A stretch of 64,000 nucleotides of DNA from CAYJBH01 sp964368625 (GTDB taxonomy: Bacteria > Bacillota > Clostridia > Oscillospirales > Ruminococcaceae). How positions within the stretch are numbered: position 1 is the stretch's first letter; every line of letters begins with the position of its first letter. Of the stretch, positions 42,823 through 51,210 are shown piece after piece. The stretch spans positions 47,173 to 111,172 of the forward strand of contig CAYJBH010000004.1 of the NCBI GenBank assembly GCA_964368625.1. The letters are read 5' to 3'. The notes beneath the pieces are model-generated. The model made no database searches. It saw nothing but the letters and a program-made list of their open reading frames with translations, and was not told where the DNA came from. A program made the translations under genes and the position numbers.

Positions 42823-43713
42823 ATGTTAAGAAGAAAGGCAACCGATAGGTTGGACAAAAATCCAATTGATGGCTATTTATTTGTAATGCCAATTGTGTTT
42901 TTGCTTGTTGCATTAATAATATATCCCATGCTTTACGGTGTTTATATAAGCTTTTTTAACACCAACCTTGTAAACAAATGGGATTTTGTTGGGTTTAGAT
43001 ATTATATAGATGCATTTCAAGACCCAGATTTTTATAACTCGTTGTTTCGCACCCTTTGGTTTATGGTTTTGGTGGTTACCGGTCATTTCTTCCTTGGCTT
43101 TGTACTAGCGCTTATCTTAAACTTAAAGTTTAAGGGCAGAACATTTTTTAGGGTGCTTTTTACAATGCCATGGTTCCTGCCTGAAGCAGTTGTGGCACTT
43201 CTTTTCACATGGATATACAACCCACTGTACGGTGTGTTAAACCACATACTAACCGAGCTAAATATAATTGATACAAGTCTTTCGTGGCTTGGAAGTAACG
43301 ATCTTGCATTTCCGTCGGTGGTATTTGTTAGCATATGGAAGGGCTTCCCACTTGTTATGACAATGATACTCGCAGGTCTTCAGGGTATATCATATGATTA
43401 TTATGAGGCGGCAAAGATAGATGGTGCTAATGCATGGCAGAGCTTTAAAAGCATAACACTGCCATCCCTACGACCTATTCTGCAAACGGTGCTGATTCTG
43501 GATAGTATCTGGTGGTTTAAGCAGTACACAATGGTGTATACCATGACTGCCGGTGGCCCCGGAACGTCAACCAGCCTTATAAGCCTTAGCATCTACGGAA
43601 CAGCGTTTAACGACCTACGTTTCGGAAAGGGTGCTGCATGGGGAGTATTGGTGTTCTTCGTTTGTTATCTCATTAATGTTATGTATAAGGTGGTGTTAAA
43701 GAAAGATGACTAA
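42823..43713 (+). CDS. sugar ABC transporter permease (MalF-like)
   Basis: CUT1 permease (296 aa) with six predicted helices. The EAA loop that contacts the ATPase reads YYEAAKIDGANAWQSFKSITLPSLRP. N-terminal DGYLFVMPIVFLLVALIIYPMLYGVYISF is family-typical. It overlaps the second permease by eight bases. No ATP-binding subunit is present in the locus; CUT1 systems often share one (MsmX-like) encoded elsewhere. Confidence 0.92.
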   Translation: MLRRKATDRLDKNPIDGYLFVMPIVFLLVALIIYPMLYGVYISFFNTNLVNKWDFVGFRYYIDAFQDPDFYNSLFRTLWFMVLVVTGHFFLGFVLALILNLKFKGRTFFRVLFTMPWFLPEAVVALLFTWIYNPLYGVLNHILTELNIIDTSLSWLGSNDLAFPSVVFVSIWKGFPLVMTMILAGLQGISYDYYEAAKIDGANAWQSFKSITLPSLRPILQTVLILDSIWWFKQYTMVYTMTAGGPGTSTSLISLSIYGTAFNDLRFGKGAAWGVLVFFVCYLINVMYKVVLKKDD

Positions 43714-44551
43714 TAGTTTAAAGAAAGCAAAAGCGGTTACGCTGATAGTATCCTATCTTATATTAATTATGATGGCTCTTGTTATACTTTTGCCCATCGT
43801 CTGGATGATTTTAACCTCCTTTAAAACTGAGGTTCAAACCTATAATCCTATATTTAGCTGGTTACCAAATCCGGCAACACTTCTTTCTTACGAAAAATTT
43901 TTCTCGCTATACAGCTTTGGGCGTATGACGCTTAACAGCATTGTAACCTGTCTGTTTGCCGTTCTAATCTGCACAACATTTTCTTCCTTTGCAGGCTATG
44001 GGGTAACAAGGTTTAAGTTTAAAGGTAAGAAACAGCTGATGGAATTTTTGCTTATAACCCAGATGTTTCCCAGCGTTATGCTGGTTGTTCCGTTTTATGC
44101 TTCGCTTTCACAGGTTAACCTAACAAATAACCTGTTTGGACTAATAATAGTTTATGCCGCAACAAATGTTGCCTTCAGCACATGGATGTTGGTTTCATAT
44201 TTCAAAACTATTCCTCTCGAGCTGGACGAGGCGGCAAGAATAGACGGCGCTAACAGCTTTAGGGTTTTTTGGAACATAGTATTACCCCTTGTTGTTCCCG
44301 GCCTTGCAGCGGTTGCACTTTTTGTATTGTTTAACGGATGGAATGAATATATGTATTCATCGGTGTTGATCTCGTCAGACGAGTTAAAAACTCTTACGGT
44401 GGGTATTATTTCGCTAAACACTCAAAATCAGGTAAAGTGGAACGATCTTATGGCGGCGGCAGCTTTCTCCTGCTTACCACTGACCGTACTTTTTATCTTT
44501 TTCCAGAACTACTTTATCGCCGGCATGACCGGCGGTGCGGTTAAAAGCTAA
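43706..44551 (+). CDS. sugar ABC transporter permease (MalG-like)
   Basis: Second CUT1 permease (281 aa), six predicted helices, with the EAA loop ELDEAARIDGANSFRVFWNIVLPLVVPG and the C-terminal FIFFQNYFIAGMTGGAVKS ending common to MalG-type proteins. It starts inside the end of the first permease gene, so both are made together. The dehydratase gene follows 17 bases later. Confidence 0.92.
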   Translation: MTNSLKKAKAVTLIVSYLILIMMALVILLPIVWMILTSFKTEVQTYNPIFSWLPNPATLLSYEKFFSLYSFGRMTLNSIVTCLFAVLICTTFSSFAGYGVTRFKFKGKKQLMEFLLITQMFPSVMLVVPFYASLSQVNLTNNLFGLIIVYAATNVAFSTWMLVSYFKTIPLELDEAARIDGANSFRVFWNIVLPLVVPGLAAVALFVLFNGWNEYMYSSVLISSDELKTLTVGIISLNTQNQVKWNDLMAAAAFSCLPLTVLFIFFQNYFIAGMTGGAVKS

Positions 44552-44568
44552 TATAAGTTGGAGATACT

Positions 44569-45786
44569 ATGAAAAATGTTATAATAAGAGATGTGAAAAC
44601 ATTCGTTACTGCACCAGCCGGCATTAACCTTGTGGTTGTTAAGGTGGAAACCTCTGAACCTGAGTTATTTGGCTACGGATGCGCAACCTTCACCTGGCGA
44701 TGCAAGGCTGTAGTTACCGCTATAGAGGAATACATTCGTCCGGCAATGATTGGAAGAAATGTTGCTGATATTGAGGATTGCTGGCAAAGCATGATGTATA
44801 GCTCGTATTGGCGAAATGGCCCGATTTTAAACAATGCAATAAGCGGTGTTGACGAAGCCCTATGGGATATTAAAGGAAAGATGGCAAATATGCCACTTTA
44901 CGATTTGTTTGGCGGCAAGTGCCGTGAAGGCGTTGCAGTTTACCGCCACGCAGACGGGAAGGAACCGGCCGAGGTTATCGAGAAGGTTGCCGAGCTAATG
45001 GAGCAGGGATATATGTATATCCGTTGCCAGATGGGAACCTACGGTGGGAACTTTAGCGGAAAAGCTCAGCAGATAAACAGCCCATCCGGCGCAAAACCCG
45101 GAGCATACTACCATCCAAAAACCTACACCCGCGGTGTTCTTTCCCTCTTTGAGAAGATACGTGAGGTACATGGATGGCAGGTAGAGCTACTCCACGACGT
45201 TCATGAGCGGCTAAGCATTGCCGACACTCTTCAGTTTGCAAAGGACCTTGAAATATTCAAGCTGTTCTTCCTTGAGGACTGTCTCCCCCCCGATCAGGTT
45301 AACTATTTTAAATATCTTAGGGAACAAACATCGGTGCCGCTAGCAATGGGTGAACTGTTCACACACCCGCTTGAATGGAAAACTATAGTATCAAATCAGT
45401 GGATAGATTACATTCGTTGTCATATAAGCGATATCGGTGGCCTTACCCCGGCACGAAAACTTGCTCATTTTTGCGAAGCTTACGGTGTGAAGACAGCATG
45501 GCACGGACCAGGCGATCTATCGCCGATAGGTGCGGCGGCTCAGCTACATCTTGATTTTGCCAGTCCTAACTTTGGAATACAGGAATACACAGCATTCACC
45601 GAAGAAGAAAGAGCGGTTTTCCCGGGATGCCCAAGTTATAAAAACGGATACCTCTATATTAATGATCCTACCCCCGGAATAGGCGTTGGCTTTAACGAAG
45701 AAGAGGCGGAAAAATACCCATATGTGGATATGGATTTCAGCTGGCTATCTTCAAGGCTACCGGACGGAACAGCGGTCTGCCCGTAA
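44569..45786 (+). CDS. enolase-superfamily sugar-acid dehydratase, ManD/RspA-like
   Basis: A 405-residue enolase-superfamily enzyme of the mannonate dehydratase (ManD/RspA) type. The N-terminal cap (GYGCATFTWRCKAV, WRNGPILNNAISGVDEALWDIKGK) is followed by the barrel with metal-ligand-type segments LLHDVHERL, FFLEDCLPP and MGELFTHP, and the C-terminal TAWHGPGDLSP and GIQEYT. Such enzymes dehydrate D-mannonate or D-gluconate to 2-keto-3-deoxygluconate. The same product would arise from D-glucosaminate by the PLP enzyme on the other strand. Some members are slow and of unknown role. Confidence 0.83.
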   Translation: MKNVIIRDVKTFVTAPAGINLVVVKVETSEPELFGYGCATFTWRCKAVVTAIEEYIRPAMIGRNVADIEDCWQSMMYSSYWRNGPILNNAISGVDEALWDIKGKMANMPLYDLFGGKCREGVAVYRHADGKEPAEVIEKVAELMEQGYMYIRCQMGTYGGNFSGKAQQINSPSGAKPGAYYHPKTYTRGVLSLFEKIREVHGWQVELLHDVHERLSIADTLQFAKDLEIFKLFFLEDCLPPDQVNYFKYLREQTSVPLAMGELFTHPLEWKTIVSNQWIDYIRCHISDIGGLTPARKLAHFCEAYGVKTAWHGPGDLSPIGAAAQLHLDFASPNFGIQEYTAFTEEERAVFPGCPSYKNGYLYINDPTPGIGVGFNEEEAEKYPYVDMDFSWLSSRLPDGTAVCP

Positions 45787-45804
45787 AATAACATACCATA
45801 TAGC

Positions 45805-45842
45805 AAAGGATGCAATGATACAAAATCGTTGCATCCTTTTTT
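45805..45842 (+). terminator. terminator of the sugar-acid transporter operon
   Basis: Stem of 11-14 bp (45805-45815 with 45829-45839, extendable inward) followed by TTTTTTG. Confidence 0.88.
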
Positions 45843-45924
45843 GCAGTAAATATTTTAAACGAATTCTACCATTAAATACTTAACGTGCAAACCTCAAACC
45901 ATGATTTTTAAAACAAATACTCAA

Positions 45925-45960
45925 TAAAAAAGATGTAACGAACTATATTCGTTACATCTT
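45925..45960 (-). terminator. terminator of the rpsF-ssb-rpsR operon
   Basis: 13-bp stem (45930-45942 with 45948-45960) and, read on the minus strand, a run of T right after it (CTTTTTTTATTG). Confidence 0.88.
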
Positions 45961-45976
45961 TTAATTATAATAAATA

Positions 45977-46237
45977 TTAGTCGTTTGTGTATGGCATTAA
46001 TGCAACATATCTTGAACGCTTAATAGCTGTTGCGAGCATACGTTGGTGCTCTGCACAGGTGCCTGTTACTCGGCGAGGTATTATTTTTGAACGTTCGGTA
46101 ATAAACTTGCGAAGTCTTACCAAATCTTTATAATCGATTGATTTTGCATGCTCTGCACAGAAGGTGCAAACCTTCTTACGGGGACGGCGGGAAGCTGCAC
46201 GTACTGCTGCACTTCCGCTCTCTGTTGGGTTAGCCAT
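45977..46237 (-). CDS. rpsR: 30S ribosomal protein S18
   Basis: S18 (86 aa), partner of S6 on the 30S platform. KVCTFCAEHAKSIDYKDLVRLRKFITERSKIIPRRVTGTCAEHQRML is typical through its blocks SIDYKD and IIPRRVTGT. The cysteines (Cys24, Cys27, Cys61 with neighbouring His) are those of the zinc-binding version of S18. RBS AAGGAG. Last gene of the rpsF-ssb-rpsR operon. Confidence 0.95.
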   Translation of the reverse strand: MANPTESGSAAVRAASRRPRKKVCTFCAEHAKSIDYKDLVRLRKFITERSKIIPRRVTGTCAEHQRMLATAIKRSRYVALMPYTND

Positions 46238-46264
46238 AATATTATCTCTCCTTGTAAGTTAATG

Positions 46265-46702
46265 TTAAAATGGTAGGTCCTCGCTATCATCAACGAGGGT
46301 AAAATCGTCGTTGTTTGCGCCGGCAAAGGGTAGATCATTTTGTGGTGCATTAGCCGGTGCGGACATGCTTTGTGATTGAGAAGAACCTCTGCTTTCGGCA
46401 AAGGATACATTGTCGGCGATAACCTCAAAGGCATAACGGTTATTACCATCCTTATCGGTATATGTTCTTGTTTGTATAGAGCCGGAAACACCTATCATGC
46501 TTCCTTTTCTGAAATACTTAGAAACAAACTCAGCCGTGCCGCGCCATGCGACTACATCAATAAAGTCTGCCTTGCGCTCTTCACCCTGCTTTACATAGTT
46601 GCGGTTTACGGCAATTCGCATACGCGTTACTGCTGTTCCCTGCGGGGTCTGGCGAAGCTCGGGGTCAGCTACAAGCCGTCCGAGTAGTGCAACAACATTC
46701 AT
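46265..46702 (-). CDS. ssb: single-stranded DNA-binding protein
   Basis: SSB (145 aa from the ATG at 46702, with AGGAG eight bases before; a TTG six bases further upstream is less likely). The OB fold runs from MNVVALLGRLVADPELR to about residue 105; a short Ser/Gln/Asn-rich linker leads to the acidic tail DDSEDLPF that recruits repair and replication partners. Position between rpsF and rpsR is conserved in Firmicutes. Confidence 0.95.
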   Translation of the reverse strand: MNVVALLGRLVADPELRQTPQGTAVTRMRIAVNRNYVKQGEERKADFIDVVAWRGTAEFVSKYFRKGSMIGVSGSIQTRTYTDKDGNNRYAFEVIADNVSFAESRGSSQSQSMSAPANAPQNDLPFAGANNDDFTLVDDSEDLPF

Positions 46703-46774
46703 CTTCAAATCTCCTATCGCTAATTATTCAGTTAGCGTTGCTTTTGTGTAGCGCTTAACCTCTGGTTGCGATTA

Positions 46775-47053
46775 TCAGGCGTTGATAATCATGGTGCGAA
46801 GTACACCGTCTGTAATATTGAAAAGACGGGTAAGCTCTTTGGGGAAATCTGTATTACTCTCAAAGATGCAAAGAATATAGTAACCATCATTTTCATAGTT
46901 GATTGGATAGGCAAGTCGACGCTTACCCCACTCATCAAAACTCTCAATTGTTGCATTAGCCTCGATTAAAGTACGAAACTTTGCAATCAGCTCCTTTAAT
47001 GTTTCCTCGCCTTTATTACAGGAGAGAACCATCATAGCCTCATATTTTCTCAT
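46775..47053 (-). CDS. rpsF: 30S ribosomal protein S6
   Basis: S6 (92 aa). MRKYEAMMVLSCNKGEETLKEL, the GKRRLAYPINYENDGYYILCIFES centre (blocks WGKRRLAYPI and GYYILCIFE) and the C-terminal LTRLFNITDGVLRTMII are typical. The strong AAGGAGGT precedes the ATG. First gene of the operon; the S6-S18 complex regulates its own mRNA in several bacteria through a leader structure. Confidence 0.95.
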   Translation of the reverse strand: MRKYEAMMVLSCNKGEETLKELIAKFRTLIEANATIESFDEWGKRRLAYPINYENDGYYILCIFESNTDFPKELTRLFNITDGVLRTMIINA

Positions 47054-47127
47054 TATACCTCCTTACGGTCATTAGCGGCGAAATTAATCGCCGAAGGATT
47101 GCCCCATATTCCCTCGATATGGTTAGC
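47054..47127 (-). promoter_or_regulatory. rpsF 5' leader with two hairpins, possible S6-S18 autoregulatory element
   Basis: Read on the minus strand the leader forms two six-pair hairpins: 47122-47117 with 47109-47104 (CCATAT/ATATGG) and 47093-47088 with 47081-47076 (CGGCGA/TCGCCG), the second just before the ribosome binding site. A known rpsF leader motif is bound by S6-S18; the match here was not aligned. Confidence 0.35.
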
Positions 47128-47133
47128 CTTGAT

Positions 47134-47162
47134 ATTATACTATATATATGTGTCGTTGTCAA
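47134..47162 (-). promoter_or_regulatory. promoter of the rpsF operon (perfect consensus)
   Basis: On the minus strand TTGACA (47162-47157), 17 bases, TATAAT (47139-47134): a perfect housekeeping promoter. The stretch 47163-47431 between the two divergent promoters is AT-rich with no gene seen. Confidence 0.9.
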
Positions 47163-47431
47163 GTGCTTGTTGAAAGCTGTGCTAAAACTGCCTAAAAGTC
47201 TCTGTACGAAAACGATGAGGTGACACCGGGCCTTAAATTATGCTATTATATATGAACTTGATTATTCTTGCTTTGATGTGTTATACTATTAATATAGCTC
47301 TACTTAGCTAAATATTAGCTAAACAACGGTAAACAGCCTGTTTTTTGCTTTTAAATTATTGCATTTATATATATTTACAGCTGGGTATTGTACATCTGCA
47401 ACAATTATTATTACAAATTGTTTACAAATCA

Positions 47432-47460
47432 TTGACAAATGTAAAAATGTAGACTATACT
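47432..47460 (+). promoter_or_regulatory. promoter of the SigH-like gene
   Basis: TTGACA (47432-47437), 17 bases, TATACT (47455-47460), 28 bases before the ATG. Confidence 0.8.
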
Positions 47461-47488
47461 AATATCATCGTCGAAATTTGGTGTGTAG

Positions 47489-48028
47489 ATGAAGCTTGAC
47501 AGAAATACGGTCCGACGTGCAAAATCCGGTGACATAGAGGCACAGGAGGCAGTTGTAGCCGCAAATTCTGGAAGGATTAATTACCTGGCTTCACACTACG
47601 CAAGTTTCGGAATAGAGTTTGATGACCTTGTTCAGGAGGGATTGATTGGGCTTTTCTCAGCGGTAGAACGCTTTGATGAGAATGAGGAAGCTCAGTTTTC
47701 GACCTATGCTTATCGTTGTATCACGAATGGGATACTTTCAGCGGTAAGAAGTGCCAGTCGAAAAAAACATTTACCTCTCAATACTGCATTGCCATTGTGT
47801 GAAACGATTACAACCGTAAGCACCGAGCAGATGGCAATTAATAACGAACAATATCAAGCTTTACGAAAACGAATCGACGAAGAGCTAACAAGGCTCGAAA
47901 AACAGGTTCTTTTTGCATACCTCGACGGAGTTGATTACAGAAACATAGCAAAACATTGTAACATTACAACCAAGTCTGTAGACAACGCGCTTTTTCGAGT
48001 GCGAAAAAAACTTGCAAATAGGATTTAG
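47489..48028 (+). CDS. sigma-70 family RNA polymerase sigma factor, SigH-like
   Basis: A 179-residue sigma factor with region 2 (GRINYLASHYASFGIEFDDLVQEGLIGLFSAVERFD; FSTYAYRCITNGILSAVR) and region 4 (LEKQVLFAYLDGVDYRNIAKHCNITTKSVDNALFRVRKKL). The segment SRKKHLPLNTALPL after region 2 resembles SigH, the early sporulation sigma factor, though the protein is shorter than usual SigH (about 215). GTGT before the ATG gives only a weak ribosome binding site. The zinc-ribbon gene follows. Which promoters it reads cannot be told from here. Confidence 0.82.
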   Translation: MKLDRNTVRRAKSGDIEAQEAVVAANSGRINYLASHYASFGIEFDDLVQEGLIGLFSAVERFDENEEAQFSTYAYRCITNGILSAVRSASRKKHLPLNTALPLCETITTVSTEQMAINNEQYQALRKRIDEELTRLEKQVLFAYLDGVDYRNIAKHCNITTKSVDNALFRVRKKLANRI

Positions 48029-48117
48029 GCAAAAGTTGCCTGAACATAAAGTCCGAGTGGATGAAACCGATTCCCGGTGTAGCTGTCGGGCGATAACCCC
48101 CAAAGGAGAGATGACCC
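48029..48117 (+). promoter_or_regulatory. conserved-looking GC-rich leader before the zinc-ribbon gene
   Basis: This 89-base spacer is clearly more GC-rich than other gaps and can pair locally (TCCCG 48074-48078 region with CGGG further on; GG and CC flanks around GATGAAA). It ends with AAAGGAG before the ATG. It might be a structured regulatory RNA; no known riboswitch class was recognised. Confidence 0.3.
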
Positions 48118-48402
48118 ATGTTTGAAGACAAGACCTTAGTATGCAAAGAGTGTAACGCAGAATTCGTATTTACATCAGGTGAGCAGGAGTTCTATGCTAG
48201 CCGTGGCTTTGAGAATGAGCCTCAGCGTTGTAAGAGCTGCCGTGATTCACGCAAGAGAAACAGCCGCGAAAATCGTGAGATGTTTGTAGCTACCTGTGCA
48301 AGCTGTAACAGCGAAGCAAAGGTTCCTTTCAAGCCTCGTGAGGACCGTCCGGTCTACTGTAGCGAGTGCTTTGCCCGCATGAAGGAAGAGGAGCAGGCTT
48401 AG
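48118..48402 (+). CDS. zinc-ribbon domain protein
   Basis: A 94-residue soluble protein with two zinc ribbons. First: CKEC (residues 9-12) with CKSC (38-41) enclosing EFVFTSGEQEFYASRGFENEPQRC-type sequence; second: CASC with CSEC near the C-terminus. The first half is the zinc-ribbon domain common in Clostridia and Chloroflexi (FVFT-GEQEFYA-KG). Downstream of a sigma factor, it might act in transcription, but the function is not known. Confidence 0.82.
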   Translation: MFEDKTLVCKECNAEFVFTSGEQEFYASRGFENEPQRCKSCRDSRKRNSRENREMFVATCASCNSEAKVPFKPREDRPVYCSECFARMKEEEQA

Positions 48403-48445
48403 TCCCGACAGGTATTTTTAATACCGTAAAACTCTAATTTTAAAT

Positions 48446-48475
48446 AAAAAAACACCTTTAGGGGTGTTTTTTTAT
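48446..48475 (+). terminator. terminator after the zinc-ribbon gene
   Basis: Inverted repeat AAAAAAACACC / GGTGTTTTTTT with a short loop and a T run (48464-48473). The rest of 48476-48649 shows no gene. Confidence 0.85.
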
Positions 48476-48649
48476 TTTTGTATAAAAGCTAAATCAAATA
48501 TCTTATGCAAATAGCGAAAGCTACAAGCTGAAATAATTAGTCTATGCAGATAAAAGTAATTTGCAAACTAGCAAACAACCAGTGACGTTATTTCAAATAA
48601 CAGATAGAGATACGCGTTAATTTAGCAAACCTACAACACTTTCAATTAT

Positions 48650-48919
48650 TTATTCTTCGGCACTATCATCGATTCGTTTTGCCTTGGGTTCCCATTTAAC
48701 TAATATAACATCGGCTCCTATTTTAACTATATCATCATACATTATATTAATGTCCGGTTCTCTTCCGAAAATGCCAAAAAATTTAAGTTTGCCAAAAAGA
48801 ACAAAGCTATGAATTTTTGCCGATATAGGGTCAAACCGAAGGTCGTCGATTCGCCCGAGTTTTCGCCCTGATTTTATAGTTACAACGTCCTTTTCGCTAA
48901 TATTTACAAGACTGTACAT
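48650..48919 (-). CDS. YlmC/YmxH-family PRC-barrel sporulation protein
   Basis: An 89-residue PRC-barrel protein (SLVNISEKDVVTIKSGRKLGRIDDLRFDPISAKIHSFVLFG, with the KLKFFGIFGREPDINIMYDDIVKIGADVILVK half following). These are the blocks of the YlmC/YmxH family, members of which are expressed during sporulation in Firmicutes; the molecular role is unknown. ATG at 48919 is chosen because GAGG lies six bases before it. Single gene. Confidence 0.85.
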   Translation of the reverse strand: MYSLVNISEKDVVTIKSGRKLGRIDDLRFDPISAKIHSFVLFGKLKFFGIFGREPDINIMYDDIVKIGADVILVKWEPKAKRIDDSAEE

Positions 48920-49085
48920 AGTCTGCCTCATATTATGTTTGTCGATTAACTAATTATATGCAGTTTGAAGCAGTATTATTAGCGTGAATCGTTTCGTCGT
49001 TTTGTAGTAAATCACATATTATTTGTGTATGCTTTACACATATCGACGTAAATTCCTTCATTCTTGTTCAATTTTGAAAAAACTA

Positions 49086-49114
49086 TTGCAAAATATTGAA
49101 AAAAGGTGTAATAT
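49086..49114 (+). promoter_or_regulatory. promoter of the second chemoreceptor gene
   Basis: TTGCAA (49086-49091), 17 bases, TAATAT (49109-49114), about 60 bases before the ATG. Confidence 0.55.
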
Positions 49115-49173
49115 TGTAGTGGTAGCTAACCTTTTAGGGTATGCTAAAAATAGGAAAACAACAAAGGTGAAAT

Positions 49174-50958
49174 ATGAAAAATCTTAAGATTAAGATGAAA
49201 TTCGGTGTCGGTCTTGGAATTATTGTTTTATTAGTGATACTTCTTGCCGCACTTTCGGTGAACGCTCAGAATGTTAACCAAGGTTTTTTTGAGAGCTACT
49301 CCGAGGCATCTTTTGCTACCTCGATAGCCGCAAAGGATGGTGGAAAAAGTTTTGAAGAAAGTGTGAAAAACACAGCATATTTATTGCTCGCTCAGGGTGA
49401 TACAGCTAAAATAAGTGAAATTGAAGCTACCCTTGCAGAAATAGATGCAGCTGCTATGGCTGATATGGCAATTTTAACAAATAGTCCCTTTGCCGACCAA
49501 TATGAAGAAGAGCTAACAAGCATCAACAGTATTCTTGATCAACTGTTACAGCATCGTGCAACAATTGTAGAATTAGTAAAGGCAAATGAGGCTAACGATG
49601 CTTACCTTTTGTTCATTGGTGACTTTTCTGAGTTAGCCAATTCAGCGATTAGTGATATTGACTCTATAAATGAAAAATTAACAGCTCTCTCCACAGAACA
49701 GTACAAAACTATGCAGGGCTATGGTACCATTACTATAATTTTCCTAATAGTATTAAGCGCTGTTGTTTTGATTGCTACAGTAATCATAGGCATATTACTT
49801 TCAAACTCTATCTCTAAACCGGTTATTCAAATTGAGGGCGCAATTGCTGCTCTTTCCAGAGGAGATTTTGAAGCTGCAAAAATTGAGTATGAATCGCAGG
49901 ATGAGCTTGGTCAGCTAGCACAGAATACCAAGAGCACAATCGCAAGCATACAGGCGATGATAGAGGATCTTTGTGGCGGAATGAGCGTTATGGCAAATGG
50001 CGACTTTACTGTTGGCAGCCGTAATGATGATATGTATGTTGGCGGATTTGAACCTCTAAAAATCGGAATGTATGAACTTAAGAACAAGATGAACGACGCG
50101 ATAGTTAGAGTTAGTCTTTCTACCGAACAGGTAGCTAGCAGTTCAGATCAGGTTTCTTCCGGTGCACAGGCGCTTGCACAGGGTGCTACCGAGCAGGCAG
50201 GCTCTATCGAAGAGCTTGCAGCAACAATTACCGATATTTCCGAAAAAATCAACCAGAACGCACGGAATGCAAACCAGAGCAGTTCCATGGCTCAGGAGGT
50301 TGTAAGTGCAATGATGACCAGCACCGAGCAGATGCAGAAGCTAATTGCTTCTATGGAAGAGATTGACGGTAAATCTAAAGAAATTAGCAAGATTATTAAA
50401 ACCATTGAAGATATCGCCTTCCAGACAAATATACTTGCACTTAATGCAACAGTTGAGGCCGCCCATGCCGGTGCCGCAGGTAAAGGTTTCGCCGTTGTTG
50501 CCGACGAGGTTCGCAACCTGGCAGGTAAATCTGCCGATGCCGCTAAGGATACAACAACCCTTATTGGTGGATCGATTAAGGCTATTAACGAGGGTGTTGA
50601 GCTAACACAGCTAACCGCCGCCGAGCTTAAAAAGGTTGAGGAGGGTGTTCACGCCACAACCGAGGTTATTAAAGGAATCACAGTTGCCAGCAACGAGCAG
50701 GCAGAGGCTGTATCACAGATTTCAACCGGTCTCGACCAGATCGCAGCCGTTGTTCATAATAACTCGGCAACCAGTGAAGAGAGCGCAGCAACAAGTGAGG
50801 AACTTTCCAGCCAGGCAACCATGTTAAAACATATTGTATCTGAGTTTAAGTTGCTTCACGGTTCGCAAGATGTTCACATTCAAAAAGATATTACTCCGGT
50901 TGTAGATTATTCTGATACTACATTTATGGAAGAGGATGTCTATTCTGATAAGTATTAA
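49174..50958 (+). CDS. methyl-accepting chemotaxis protein with external four-helix domain
   Basis: A 594-residue transmembrane chemoreceptor. First membrane segment about 10-29, a helical external domain of about 155 residues (four-helix-bundle type), second membrane segment about 186-208, HAMP domain (about 209-265) and the methylated coiled-coil signalling domain with hairpin tip FQTNILALNATVEAAHAGAAGKGFAVVADEVRNLA. No CheR-tethering pentapeptide is seen at the C-terminus (ends VYSDKY). Monocistronic: own promoter and terminator. Ligand unknown. Confidence 0.92.
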   Translation: MKNLKIKMKFGVGLGIIVLLVILLAALSVNAQNVNQGFFESYSEASFATSIAAKDGGKSFEESVKNTAYLLLAQGDTAKISEIEATLAEIDAAAMADMAILTNSPFADQYEEELTSINSILDQLLQHRATIVELVKANEANDAYLLFIGDFSELANSAISDIDSINEKLTALSTEQYKTMQGYGTITIIFLIVLSAVVLIATVIIGILLSNSISKPVIQIEGAIAALSRGDFEAAKIEYESQDELGQLAQNTKSTIASIQAMIEDLCGGMSVMANGDFTVGSRNDDMYVGGFEPLKIGMYELKNKMNDAIVRVSLSTEQVASSSDQVSSGAQALAQGATEQAGSIEELAATITDISEKINQNARNANQSSSMAQEVVSAMMTSTEQMQKLIASMEEIDGKSKEISKIIKTIEDIAFQTNILALNATVEAAHAGAAGKGFAVVADEVRNLAGKSADAAKDTTTLIGGSIKAINEGVELTQLTAAELKKVEEGVHATTEVIKGITVASNEQAEAVSQISTGLDQIAAVVHNNSATSEESAATSEELSSQATMLKHIVSEFKLLHGSQDVHIQKDITPVVDYSDTTFMEEDVYSDKY

Positions 50959-50970
50959 TTACTAAACAAG

Positions 50971-51018
50971 AATAACCACCGGCCTTGTCCGACCCGGACA
51001 TATCCGGTGGTTATTTTG
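50971..51018 (+). terminator. terminator after the chemoreceptor gene
   Basis: Nested hairpin: outer 12-bp stem (50971-50982 with 51004-51015) and inner TGTCCG/CGGACA, then TTTTG. Nothing else was recognised between here and 51210. Confidence 0.85.
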
Positions 51019-51210
51019 CTTGACAACAGCTTGTATTTTTAGTATTATTTATATAATCTACAACTGCGGTGGAGCTATTAGAAATATTACTTGCCTCGAT
51101 TCATCGGCATTTTGCAATTATGCTGCAAAAACATAATATTTCTCAGATCTGAAGGGTTATGTTATTATATAGTAATAAAGACTAAGATAGTTATCAAAAA
51201 GGGGTATGAG

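Noticed and set aside
51091..51210. Extra 40 residues at the N-terminus of the Mo-type subunit
   Set aside because: No ribosome binding site upstream, hydrophobic and Cys-rich sequence unlike the family, while TTG 51211 has AAAAAGGGG at the right distance.
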